Of a stretch of DNA of 64,000 bases, positions 1 to 11,225 are shown in pieces. The notes beneath the pieces were generated by a model, which was not told the DNA's origin, searched no databases, and saw nothing but the letters and a program-made list of their open reading frames with translations. The stretch comes from Silene conica. Taxonomy: Eukaryota; Streptophyta; Magnoliopsida; Caryophyllales; Caryophyllaceae. Position 1 is the first letter of the stretch. Every line of letters starts with the position of its first letter. Position numbers and translations under genes: made by a program. The stretch covers positions 4,240,649-4,304,648 of the forward strand of contig CM055312.2 in the NCBI GenBank assembly GCA_029255685.2, written 5' to 3'.

Positions 1-23
1 ATGAGAACATAATCGTTGATCGA

Positions 24-1898
24 ATGCTTCATTCGCTTCATGATGGGTTCGCTCTCTTTAGGGCAAACTACTACATGAACGACATGAACAAGACTCCTCA
101 TGAGCTCCACTCCCTTCTCGTACAGACTGAGAAGGATCTGAAATTAAGTGGGAGCGTGAAGCAAGATGTTCTCATGATCTCCAGTAAGGGTAAAGGTAGG
201 GGTAAAGCTAAAGCTCAGGGCAACCTAACAGTAGGCAAGCCCAAGTTTAAGAAGTCAGGATTTACTAAGAGTGGGCCAGGTGAGTCGAGCAACTCAAAGG
301 GCAAGACGAAGAGCAAGGATACTAGCATGGAGTGTCACCATTGCCACAAGACTGGGCATTGGAGGCGCTCCTGCCCCGTGTATCGTGAGGACATTAAAGC
401 AGGCCGTGTTACTCCTGTTGGTATGTTTTCTTCTTCTTTTATTCACATGATTGAGATTAACCACGCAAGTTGCGGAACTTGGGTACTTGATAATGGTTGT
501 GGTTCTCATCTTTGTAATCATGTGCAGGGCCTCCGAAACCAAGAACCCCTAACCAAGGGTGAGGTGGACCTGCGTGTCGGGAATGGAGCACAAGTTGTTG
601 CAGTCTCAAAGGGAACATACGTGATCCAGCTTCCAAGTGGATTCGAGTTATTTTTATATAACTGTTATTATGTTCCTTGTTTGTCCAAAAACATTATTTC
701 AGTTTCTGCACTTGACAAACTTGGTTTTTCATTTGTAATAGAGAATAATAGCTGTATTTTCTCCTTACACAATATGATTTATGGCAAGGCAGTTTCCATG
801 AATGGAATTTATGTTTTAGATCAAACTACCGAGATATTACATGTGAATAACAAGAGATTAAAGGTAGGTGACCAAGATCAAACTTACCTATGGCATTGTC
901 GTATGGGACACATAAATGAGAAACGCGTGAAACAGCTCATACAGAATGGAGCTATCTCGCCCTTTGATTTCGAATCATATGGCACGTGTGAATCATGTCT
1001 CATCGGCAAGATGACTCGTATTTCCTTCAAAGGTGTTGGAATGCGTGCTGCCGACCAATTAGGACTCATACATATGGATGTATGTGGGCCTATGTCGATC
1101 AACGCACGAGAGGGCTATAGGTATTTCATCACTTTCACGGATGATTTGAGTAGATATGGCTATGTCTACTTAATGAAGCACAAAAGTGAATCCTTTGACA
1201 AGTTCAAAGAATACCAGAATCGGGTACAGAACCAGCTGGGAAGAAATATTAAAGCACTACGTTCTGATCGTGGTGGTGAGTATCTTTCACATGAGTTTGA
1301 TCAACACCTTAAAGACTGTGGCATCGTGCTACAGTTGACTCCACCTGGAACGCCACAATTAAATGGTGTGTCCGAACGGAGAAATCGAACCTTACTTGAT
1401 ATGGTTCGATCCATGATGAGTCACACAGTTGTGCCTGATTCATTGTTGGGCTATGCTCTTATGTCGGCCGCTCTAATACTTAACCGAAATCCGTCTAAAG
1501 CTGTTGACAAGACTCCATACGAATTATGGAAGGGAACGGTCCCTAACTTGTCCTTTATTCGGGTTTGGGGCTGCGAGGCTTATGTCAAGTGGAGACACGA
1601 GGATAAGCTCGGCCCGCGATCGGTCAAGACATACTTTATAGGCTATCCAAAGGGAACTTTTGGTCATTACTTCTACTCGCCAACCGAACAACGTATTTTT
1701 GTTGCGGCTAGTGCGACGTTCTTAGAGAAAGAATTTCTCGAGAACAAGTCGAGTAATAGAACCTTCGATTTATCAGAGGTTCAAGAACCAACTGCCGAGC
1801 AACCATTGGAGGAAACAGTTCCTTCAACCGAGGCTGCGGTAGATATTCCTGAGGAACCTAGGAGGTCGGGAAGAGTCTCTATATCTCCAGACAGATAC
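24..1898 (+). pseudogene. copia gag C-terminus, protease and integrase remnant
   Basis: Long open stretch. A CCHC zinc knuckle (CHHCHKTGHWRRSC) lies near residues 104-117 of the visible frame, followed by an aspartic protease region (WVLDNGCGSH), a GAG-pre-integrase motif (LWHCRMGHINEKRV) and the integrase core (LIHMDVCGPM, then SDRGGEY and a downstream E). In the family this polyprotein packages and integrates the element cDNA. The reading is interrupted at 1899 by a TRIM element. Treated as a fossil of a mobile element, not a host gene. Confidence 0.88.
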
Positions 1899-2102
1899 TG
1901 TAACACTCCAAAAGTATGAGAGGAAAGTTGTCCCACATCGGTAGAATGTGAGGCTTGTGATATGTTTATAATAACTTCCACCCACCACTTGGTAACAAGG
2001 CCTTGTGCTTTTGGGCTTAAGTGAGGACAAATAATGGGCCCAAAGGCATACCTCCCATCTTATTGGGGGTGTGTTACGACCGTGGTGGGTCGGGTTGTTA
2101 CA
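1899..2102 (+). repeat. TRIM left LTR
   Basis: 204 bp, TG...CA ends, followed two bases later by the primer-binding site. By eye the same as 2250-2453. Confidence 0.92.
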
Positions 2103-2104
2103 AA

Positions 2105-2116
2105 TGGTATCAGAGC
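2105..2116 (+). other. TRIM primer-binding site
   Basis: TGGTATCAGAGC, complementary to the 3' end of plant initiator methionine tRNA, a common primer for plant LTR elements. Confidence 0.88.
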
Positions 2117-2249
2117 GACCCTGCGACCGTGTGGTGAGCCTGTGGTCGGGAGTACCCGGGTCACACACCTAGCGGGGGAGGATTCTGGCCCTGGTTGTGG
2201 TCAAGTTTGAGGCACAACGAGGACGTTGTGTTCTTTAAGTGGGGGAGTT

Positions 2250-2453
2250 TGTAACACTCCAAAAGTATGAGAGGAAAGTTGTCCCACATCGGTAGAATGT
2301 GAGGCTTGTGATATGTTTATAATAACTTCCACCCACCACTTGGTAACAAGGCCTTGTGCTTTTGGGCTTAAGTGAGGACAAATAATGGGCCCAAAGGCAT
2401 ACCTCCCATCTTATTGGGGGTGTGTTACGACCGTGGTGGGTCGGGTTGTTACA
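2250..2453 (+). repeat. TRIM right LTR
   Basis: 204 bp direct copy of the left LTR, preceded by the purine-rich tract AAGTGGGGGAG (about 2237-2247) that would prime plus-strand synthesis. Confidence 0.92.
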
Positions 2454-4090
2454 GATACATTGGTATGGTCGAGGAACACGATACAGATGACGTCTTACTC
2501 CTAGAGGGTAATGAACCCACAACCTATAAAGGTGCCATGACTAGTTCTGACTCAAAGCTATGGCTAGAAGCCATGCAATCCGAGATGGACTCCATGTATG
2601 AGAACAACGTGTGGGATCTTGTGGACCTACCTGCAAAGGTACGTCCCCTTCAATGCAAATGGCTTTACAAGATAAAGCATGTCGTGGAAGGTAAACAAGA
2701 TATCCATAAGGCAAGACTAGTTGCTAAAGGTTTCACTCAAGTGCCAGGCTTGCACTATGATGAGATCTTTGCACCCGTAGTCATGCTACGTTCCATTCGG
2801 ATTATCTTAGCGATCGCCGCATTTCATGACTATGAAATATGGCAAATGGACGTTAAAACCGCCTTCTTAAACGGTTATTTGGAGGAAGAGTTGTACATGG
2901 TACAACCCGAGGGTTTTATTGATCCAGAACATCCTAAGAAAGTTTGCAAGCTTAAGCGTTCCATCTATGGACTTAAGCAAGCATCGCGGAGTTGGAATCA
3001 TCGCTTCGACCAAGTGATAAAAGAGAATGGGTTCATTCGATCAGTCGAGGAACCATGTCTTTATATCAAGTCGAGTGGGAGCAAGGTTGTATTCCTAGTA
3101 CTGTATGTCGACGACATACTCTTGATTGGGAATGACATACCTCTCTTATCTTCGGTTAAAGCATGGTTGAAAACCCATTTCCAGATGAAAGATCTGGGAG
3201 AGGCACAAAGAATTTTGGGCATCCGTATCTACAGGGATAGATCACGACGGATGTTGTCTCTCAGTCAGGAGTCTTATATAGATAAGATTATGGAGAAATT
3301 CAGCATGACGAACTCCAAGAAAGGGTTCCTTCCTATGACTCCTGGGCTACACTTGAGCAAGACTCAAGAAGCTAAGTCAGTGGAAGAGAAAGAGCGCATG
3401 AGTCGGATTCCTTATGCTTCGGCAATAGGATCGATCATGTATGCCATGATATGCACACGTCCTGACGTTGCATATCCATTGAGTATGACAAGTCGATTCC
3501 AAGCTCATCCAGGTGAACAACACTGGATGGCCGTGAAAAACATTCTTAAGTACCTACGGAGGACTAAAGATTGGGGATTGACTTATGGAGGCGACTCGAC
3601 GCTCTGCGCCACGGGTTACGCAGATGCTAGCTTCCAAACGGATCGAGATGACTCGAAATCTCAGTCTGGATTCGTTTTTACTCTTAATGGCGCTGCTGTC
3701 AGCTGGAAAAGTTCTAAACAGAGTGTTACAGCAGATTCTACGACTGAGTCCGAGTACTATGCCGCCTCAGAAGCAGCTAAAGAAGCAATATGGATGCGTC
3801 AATTCTTACAAGGACTATCAGTAGTGCCTAGTTCGAATAACCCAGTCACCGTTTATTGTGATAATAAAGGTGCCATCTTCCAAGATAAGGAGCATAAGTC
3901 TAGCAACAAGGCTAGGCATGTACAACGGAAAGCTCATCTAATCAGAGATTACGTGGAGCAAAAGGAGATTTTCATTGATAAGATCGCTACGGATGACAAC
4001 ATAGCTGATCCTCTCACAAAAGCATTACCACGTGATAAGCATGAAGGGCACATTCATTCCATGGGAATTGGATGTGTTCCTAAGTTGTAG
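2454..4090 (+). pseudogene. copia reverse transcriptase and RNase H remnant
   Basis: The part of the copia coding region to the right of the TRIM. RT motifs are visible (QMDVKTAFLNGYLEEELYMV, KRSIYGLKQASRSW, LYVDDILLIGND), followed by RNase H motifs (GYADASFQTD, SVTADSTTESEYYAASEA, VYCDNKGAI) and the usual C-terminal DPLTKALP. In the family this part copies the RNA genome into DNA. An open stretch runs back into the TRIM LTR, but that upstream part is TRIM sequence and not copia protein. Confidence 0.9.
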
Positions 4091-4951
4091 TACTCTTTTA
4101 TGAATTCATGTAATATTCATTTCTCGTGTACTCTATTCAACCTTATTGTTATGATATAAAATGTTTTGTTTTTCATGTGGAATTGTACGCCAATTTTGAA
4201 CACCACAAAGTGAACTGATTAACATTACATCGTTTTGGTCCTTTATTACCCACTTGAGCTGATAACTCAGGTAATCATTTTGTGACGTTGGTTGATGGTG
4301 GGTTCAACGAGCCATAAGTCACGTGGATGACTGACCAATCACAAAGGCGAGTTATACGGATATCTCGTAGGACACCCCGTGACAACGTTATGGAGTCCTA
4401 AATGTTTTATAACATTGGGTGCCGGGTCGTGGATAGGACCTCCATAGTGTTCCTTAGAGTCGAGTCTTTTGACTTTCAACTGTCTCTTGAGATTAAGGCA
4501 GATTTTGGGTAACTTTGGTTTCTTTCCCACGGTCACCGTAACAGGGGCTAAGAGGATTTTTTCTGGGTTATTTCATGCTGCGCGATATCGGCAGGATTCG
4601 AGTTGAGGGAAATATCCAAACCCTTATCAGGATTTTATTATTTCTCAGGGCCACTCGAGGAGTAGTAACTGAAATGCATGGCCATGCTCGAATACAGATT
4701 CGTTTTATCAGTTAAGTTACTCTCTAGTCGGGGAAACCACTCTTGATACAGATCGCTTGTGAGATACGACCTTTGCGAATGCGGATTTGCAAATTGTCTT
4801 ACATTGAGTGGGAGAAATTTTAAAAGGATATGAGATTCGGTTATCGCACCTACACTTGTACGGACAAGTGGAAGTTTGTTGGAGACTTGTGTCCTCCACA
4901 TGTAGTGTGATAACGTCATTGCACATACCCTTGTACGGACAAGTGGGAGAT
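4091..4951 (+). other. copia 3' non-coding spacer with repeated tract before LTR
   Basis: No gene seen. Near the end the block CTTGTACGGACAAGTGG occurs twice, at about 4855 and 4932, 77 bp apart. Each is followed by a purine-rich TTGTTGG-like stretch. The second copy (AAGTGGGAGAT, from 4941) directly abuts the LTR and is the likely polypurine tract. Confidence 0.7.
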
Positions 4952-5941
4952 TGTTGGGGCTGGTGTCCTTAACGATTAAGTACAATGACTTATTAAATCT
5001 CTTTAAGGATCACAAGGGCATACTTTTGTATTATTACCAGTTGATCCACGTTTATCAATAACGGTTGGCTTGCTAGATAAGTTTGACGTTATTGTCATAC
5101 GGATGGCGGTGATCAACTGGTCCCTATACGTCACACCTATAGGACACGTTTGAGAGATGTGAAGGTATGAAAATACAGTCACATTTATGCCGGATATGAC
5201 TAAACAGTTAGTCAGAGGTATTGACTATTAAATTAGTCAATAAGATGTTGAGATTATTATTTAATACGGATTAAATAATTTTAGCTAACACGGATTACAT
5301 GATTAATTCGTAAATTAAATATAAACGGTTATATTTAATTAAATATTGTATTCGCGTATTAATATAAACGGTTATATTAATTTGGGTAATTATACAATAT
5401 CGTAATTTTATCAGACCGTTATTAATACATCGACTGCATTAATATCTGATAACACGTATGCGATTTATAATAAAAATCCCGCAAATAATATTTAGCAAAA
5501 CGGGTCGAATCACGCAAAGGAATAAGGTAAGAGTGGAAAAAGCCCACCCTCACCTCCAGTCCATTCGGCCGACCCAAATACTACATAAGGAGAGTTCTTC
5601 TCCTTATGTCAGTTACTGGTAATTGATAATTCTCACAACTAGGGTTTTTGAGAGCATCTTTCTCCCAAAACTCAGATCTCACATCTAAAACCTCAAAAGG
5701 CTCTCCCCATATTGCAAGGCAATTGGAGGGTATTTCTAGCACACGCGGCATCGTCTCAATCAAAGTCTTGGGTGCAAGTTATAGGAGGGAATTTACTTTA
5801 ATTCCTGTTCTTAGGCCATAAGCACAAAGGACCAAAGGTTGATTTCTTTTCATGTTTTATTTATCTTATGACTATAATCACAATTGTATGTTTCATTATA
5901 ATCCTGCAAGTTTAGGGCGAATACATGCTTTATTCCCCACA
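4952..5941 (+). repeat. copia 3' LTR
   Basis: Starts TGTTGGGG just after the purine tract and probably ends CCCCACA near 5941, where related but different sequence begins. Near-inverted termini support these limits; the right edge is less certain because no target duplication can be checked. Confidence 0.72.
5583..5609 (+). other. perfect 11 bp hairpin inside copia LTR
   Basis: ACATAAGGAGA at 5583-5593 pairs exactly with TCTCCTTATGT at 5599-5609 around a 5 nt loop. Its place in the LTR suggests a transcript leader structure; that role is inferred. Confidence 0.6.
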
Positions 5942-6149
5942 GTTACAGGGAAAAGGCGAGTTATGGGGACCTTCTATGGGACCTCCGTGGGTCAATGGGG
6001 ACCAATGTGGTGGCCAGTGGAGCGGTTGAGCCTGGCGGTGAGGGAGGAAACACGATAAGAGGGGGCGTTGAAGGGTGCTGGAAATGGGGCGAGTTTCGGT
6101 CGTGCGTGGGCTGGTTTGGGCAGTGCTGGTGGTTGTTAGGTTAGCCTCA
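5942..6149 (+). repeat. diverged fragment of LTR family F
   Basis: GT-rich text such as GGTGGCCAG, GTCGTGCGTGGGCTGG and GTGCTGGTGGTTGTTA follows the same order as about 18180-18345 in the F LTR, with many differences. It is an old piece trapped between the copia LTR and the Tat LTR. Confidence 0.6.
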
Positions 6150-6693
6150 TGTTGGGCCCCAAAGTTGCCATCTTTTGGCCCATGACACGTGGTGGCTCAG
6201 CACTGGAGCATCTTGGAGTACATGGATCGAAGGGGAGAAGAGATCCTAGCCGCAGACTCACCATCAAAATAAAGCACAAAAGAGGTGTGCTGAAGAAGAT
6301 TGAAGGCCCAAAGTCGTTGGCCCCTCATCACAGCCCAAGTACATATTCTGTAAACATAGTTAGAAATGGACCAAAATGAATGTAACGCCTGGGCCATGCC
6401 CAACAGTCTTTACCCAACAGACTTGTATGCCCTCATGCATTATAAATAGGGGAGTTCATTTATTATGTAGGACTACCCAAGACCCGACCTAGGAAACCAC
6501 TTAGGAAAACCCCTTGCATTTATGCAAGAACACCCACTTAACATTTTAACACTTATACTTTTCTGCAAGAATAACAACACTCTCTTCTTCACTTCTTCAA
6601 TCTTTTAACATATCCACCATAGTTAATGAGGAGCTTTATTTTAAGATCACTATAACCTAACATAAACAAACTTGGTAATTTTTGACCAAAACA
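6150..6693 (+). repeat. Tat 5' LTR
   Basis: About 544 bp, starting TGTTGGGCCC and ending CCAAAACA. A TATA box (TATAAATA) lies at 6441-6448. Only one LTR is present, so no age can be estimated from LTR divergence. Confidence 0.82.
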
Positions 6694-6696
6694 TTT

Positions 6697-6714
6697 TGGC
6701 GCCCACCGTGGGGC
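6697..6714 (+). other. Tat primer-binding site
   Basis: TGGCGCCCACCGTGGGGC, three bases after the LTR, of the form seen in Tat-type elements. The exact primer tRNA was not assigned. Confidence 0.75.
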
Positions 6715-6769
6715 TATAGTGATCGTTGTACCCAAAAATCCTCTCAAACCATCTTAGCCAAACTTAGCA

Positions 6770-9499
6770 ATGTCGGGAACCACCTCAAAAACAACCAACC
6801 CCTTAGCACCGCCTTCATCCGCTAGTAAAACACCACTACCATCCACATCCAAAGTCATTATTCCGTCACCATCCACAACAACAATGGCACCAGTCAGTAG
6901 AAGCACCCCTACCGTGGCTCTAACCAGAACCACTGTCTCCATCCAACCGGACGTCGGGAAAAAGCAAAGTCCAAGCCAACTCACTCCGACAGTGGAGATG
7001 TGGCAGTCAATGGCGGAAGCAATCAGCAGCCTGAAGAAAGACAACCAAGACCTGAGGGCACGGATCACCGCCAGTACAACATCAGCCATGGCCGAAGCTG
7101 CAGAAAGGCATCAAAGGAGAGCTGCTGCCAACACGAAAAGGACAAGAGAAGTGTCGGCTGAGTTGGTCATGCGCTTGGATCTCAGCAGGGTTACTCCTCC
7201 AAAAGTGATAACCCCTAGTGGAATTGGATTCCTATCCTACCCTTCGCAACCCCATGCCTTCACACACACACAGGTAATGATGTCCTAAGAATGCAATCCC
7301 CAAACACTAACTTTTCTCACCCGGCAGGACCCTCATATCAGATCAGCAAGCTCCCGCATGGCCGGCAGAATCATCAACAAGGCTGCCCCTCTATCAGCAG
7401 TTCAGCGGGAGAAGCGAAGCACCAGGGTGCAGTATACAACAAACCCCCTCCATCATTCACACCTCCCAGTATGCCAGCCTATTTCCGCTAGCCGGTCAGG
7501 CTCCCGAGGCCACGGAGTATGGATTTCTGCCTCCACACGCGGCACCTACACTATCTAACGCGTGGGAGCAGAAATACAAGGAACTATGGGATCTTGTCAA
7601 CCGCATACCAGGAGTACCACGACCCCTGGAGAAAGCGACAGAAGACAGTTACGCGGATTCTCCCTTCACCAGTAATATAGTCTCTGTCGACGTGCCAAAG
7701 GGGTTTACACCACCAACAATGACGCACTACGACGGAACTGCTGATCCAATAGACCACGTCAATCAATATAAGCAAACAATGATGGTGATAACAGCTGCCG
7801 AACCACTCAAGGAAGCATGCATGTGTAAAGGATTTGGATCATCTCTCTCAAGAGGAGCCCTGCAATGGCTGGTCAGCCTGCCTAATGGAAGTATCCCCAG
7901 CTTTGCTGAGCTGGTAAACGCCTTCAACCAGCAGTTTGCCAGCAGTCGGAAGCCAAAAAAGCAAACAAGCGATCTATATCGCATCATCCAGGGTGACACG
8001 GAGCCAACAAGAGACTACCTAGTCAGATTCAACAATGAAATGGTGTCCATACCAAAATGCGACATGGCCACCGCCATCCACGCCTTCCGCTGGGGGCTAC
8101 CAGAGGGATTAGATCTATACAAAGATCTAACCAAGTGGACCTGCACCAGCTTTGCTCAAGTACAGTAGAAGGCTTTGGATGTCGTCCGCCTGGAGGAAGA
8201 CTTAGGGCCTAAGAGGATCAGCCCACGCGTAGAAACAACCTCCAGGAAAGCAAAGGAAGAAAGGAGCGAGAAAGCCAAACCCTACAGCAGGCCAGCCAAC
8301 AAAATATTAGGAGGAAAAAACTGGAAGAATGATCCAAATCTACCTTCCAAGGTAAAAGAATACGGTTTTAATGTTAATCTTGCAGGAGTGATTAAAGCCC
8401 TTAAAAACCTGGGAGAGAAAGTCAAATGGCCCAAAAAGAGGATGGAAGAAAGAGCAAAGGACAACAGGGACACCAGCTTGAGGTGTGATTTCCACGAGGA
8501 GAACATCGGTCATACTACGGAGGACTGCATTACCTTGAGGAAAGAGGTGAAATACCAGTTTGACCAAGGGAACCTAAACCACCTGTTAGCTAAGGGAACC
8601 AAGGTCAACTCCACCAGTCAGGTCAGACCTTCTAGCCCTCCTGTTTGCACCAAAATCATCAATGTAATTACAGGAGGATCAGAACTATGCGGACTGACCT
8701 ACTCAGCCGCAAAGAGGCACGCCACCAAATCAAAGGGAGACAGACCAAAAAGTTCCTGTATGATCAGCAGCGAGGATCTTCCAGCAGTCAGTTTCGACGA
8801 AACTGACGGAAAAGGAGATGCAGAATACCACGATGATGCTCTGATAATCACCTTGTCCATAGGAAATTGCACGGTCAAAAAAATCCTAGTGGATACAGGA
8901 AGCTCTGTTAACCTCATCATGCTGGAGACGCTAAAAAGCATGGGATTCAACGAAAGCGACCTGGTGAAGAAATCGGTGCCCCTGGTAGGATTTAGCGGTG
9001 AAACAAAGCATTCCTTGGGGAAATACTCATCCCCACCTACGCTGGAGGAATAAACAAGCAGGTAAGGTATCTTGTGATTGATGGTCCTTCCACCTATAAT
9101 GTGATTCTTGGCAGGCCATAGATCCATGACATGAAAGCAATACCGTCATCCTACCACCAATGCTTGAAGTTCCCCACGCCATGGGGGTACAAACAATCAG
9201 AGGAAGCCAAGACGAAGCAAGGAGCTGCTACAAGGTGGCACTCAAGCCCACAACAACTCCGCCACCAGCATAGCAATCAAAGGGAAAGCGGCTCCAGGAG
9301 GAATACGTTGAGCCACCACAGCTAGAAGTAGACGAAATCCCCCTGGACCCGCAGCAGCCAGAGAGGAAGGTCCTGATGGGAGCAGAATGTACAGGTGATA
9401 TCCGCCTGAAACTTGTACAGTTATTGAAAGAAAATATTGATTGCTTTGCTTGGTCACATGAGGATATTGTAGGTATAGATCCAGAAGTCATCTCACACA
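6770..9499 (+). pseudogene. Tat gag and protease remnant, copy A
   Basis: A Ser/Thr/Pro-rich start (MSGTTSKTTNPLAP) leads to the capsid-type Retrotrans_gag region (FTPPTMTHYDGTADPIDHV ... FASSRKPKKQTSDLY), a nucleocapsid-like CDFHEENIGHTTEDC motif and an aspartic protease region with DTGSS, then YNVILGRP and the start of the RT linker. Broken into several readable stretches. It ends at 9499, where LTR-G begins. Known role in the family: particle formation and polyprotein cutting. Confidence 0.82.
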
Positions 9500-10548
9500 T
9501 GTAACATCCCAATATTTTAGGACTTGGAAGTTTAATGATTTTAAGTTCAAGTTCGAGAATTAATTTATATTTCGTAATTTTTGGAATTTCTTCTAAATAG
9601 CTAATTAATTTATGTGATAATATTTTAAAGGATTTAAAATAAGGTTTCATTTAATTTCATAATTTACGTCTTAACAATTTAATTTCATAGTCCGGAAATA
9701 TTTATATCATCTTAAGTTTATACTTACCTTAAGTCGGTGTTTTTAGCTTAAACCGTCTTAAAACTTGTCTTATGGGCCTAACTTGTTAATGGACCCATTT
9801 CCCCTCTTTTTCCTCACAAAACCCTAACCCCACCATCTTCTACCTCCCTCCTCCAATTCATTTTTCAGATTTGCAAACATCAACAAACACCATTTTTATA
9901 AATTTCTCCTTCAATCTTAAAATGCTCATAGAATCTTCGTTTCCTATCTGATTGAGACGATTTTCGCGGCCACGGATTCCTCTTCTCGCCCTCCTTCTTT
10001 CTAGGGAAGTTTTATCTCATAATCTTTCCGTCAAAATTTTGGCATGCTCTTGTAGTTTCGAAATTCGGATTTTCTTCGATGTTTGTGTTGTTTTAGACGG
10101 TGTTGGTGTTAACCCGGAAGAAGGCTTGGTGATTATTGAAGACGATCTCGAAGATTTCAAAGATTTCGCTAATTAAAGGTGACGATAATGAGAAAACTCG
10201 GCCTTATTGTGAATATTGGCACTTGTGATGTTGTTCTTGTTATTGTTTCTGAATTTTTGTTTAAGAATGATGTTAATGGACTTAGTAACATGTTTAGGTG
10301 TGTTCTTAGTTGTTGAATTCATGTTTTATAATGTTATTACTTGTTCAAATGCTTATTTTCAGTTTTGCACAAAGTTAAGACGAATACTTGAATTAATCGT
10401 TTAAGGATTGTTATGGGTTTTGTTTGTTGTTAGATAGTAGTATTGGATGATTGGTAATGTTGGGTAAACATCATGTGTAGTGATTCATAAGGATTGGTGT
10501 CGATTTTTGATGCTTTTGAATAGGCTGGAAATGTTATTTTCGCGTGCA

Positions 10549-10935
10549 GGCTCTCTGAGCCGTCGACCGACCGGCCGCCGGTCGACCGGCTGGGAGCGTC
10601 TTAAGGGATTTTTGCGAGTTTGAAGAAATTTGGCCTTGGGACTGCCAACCGGCTGCCTGCCGACCGGCCGGTGGCCTCTTTGTGTTAGTTCGCGTATTTT
10701 CGAAACCATTAGAATAGGGAGCCCATCCGGCAGACCGGCCGCCTGCCAGCCGGCTGGGAGTGCAGTTGGGGTGTGGGTTGCGATTGTTGAGAACCTAGGA
10801 TTTGGGTTCCCAGCCGGCCGACCGGCTGCCTGCCGACCGGCTGGGAGTCCTTTGTGTTGTTGATTTTTAAAGAAAGAAAAGGAAGCTGGGTTGCCAGCCG
10901 GTGGACCGGCAGCCGGCCGACCGGCTGGGAACCTC
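10549..10935 (+). repeat. five GC-rich hairpin units, period about 85 bp
   Basis: Units lie at about 10549-10590, 10631-10675, 10718-10762, 10805-10851 and 10888-10933. Each is built from CCGGC/GCCGG, GACCGGC and CTGGGA words, and its left arm is largely complementary to its right arm (for example CCCAGCCGG with CCGGCTGGG at 10810-10848). Outer arm bases differ between units while mostly keeping pairing. The AT-rich spacers are unrelated to each other. Confidence 0.75.
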
Positions 10936-11087
10936 TGTAGCGTGTTTTTTTTTTAATTGTAATTCGTTCATAACTTTTAATCGGTTGATCGGTTTTAATT
11001 GAAACTCGTTCCTTGTATCTTTGATATGTATTTGAGGTCCCCGGAGGATGGGCGACACTATATTGGGTTCGGGAATGGAGAGAGGAT

Positions 11088-11150
11088 AGAGACCCCGCGG
11101 TCGGGTAACCGAAAGGGAAACCGGCTCTCCCTCAACTTAGTTCCCGGGGT
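11088..11150 (+). repeat. paired-core unit, first of two
   Basis: The core GGGTAACC...AGGGAAACCGGCTCTCC occurs here and again at about 11938-11972. Here GACCCCG (11089) faces CGGGGTC (about 11144-11150). In the second copy TTCATAAA (about 11908) faces TTTATGAA (about 11981). Same core, different complementary arms. Confidence 0.6.
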
Positions 11151-11225
11151 CAATTAAGTGTTGGTTAGAAGTTAAGAAAAGTAGAACTATAGATTAGTTC
11201 ATAGGCTTGGATGATGTTGTATTGA

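Larger units (their letters stand above)
1899..2453 (+). mobile_element. TRIM (terminal-repeat retrotransposon in miniature)
   Basis: A 555 bp unit with two direct terminal repeats of 204 bp (1899-2102 and 2250-2453) that begin TGTAACACTCC and end TTGTTACA. The internal part is only about 147 bp and holds a primer-binding site (2105-2116) and a purine tract before the right repeat. GATAC flanks both sides (1894-1898 and 2454-2458) as a 5 bp target duplication. The repeats look identical by eye, so the insertion is young. No 5S-like block is visible, which argues against the Cassandra type. No coding capacity; it must use proteins made by other elements. Confidence 0.93.
1..5941 (+). mobile_element. 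Ty1/copia LTR retrotransposon, 5' end outside window
   Basis: Coding remnants follow the copia order of gag zinc knuckle, protease, integrase, reverse transcriptase and RNase H, and end in a 3' LTR at about 4952-5941. RT and RNase H wording (YVDDILLIGND, IADPLTKALP) resembles the Tork/Angela-TNT1 group; that lineage call is from memory of the family. The 5' LTR and gag start lie left of the window, so the two LTRs cannot be compared for age. The element is broken, with one obvious break: the TRIM insertion at 1899-2453. Confidence 0.9.

Noticed and set aside
1899-2453. TRIM as a Cassandra element
   Set aside because: Its LTRs show no 5S rRNA-like boxes.
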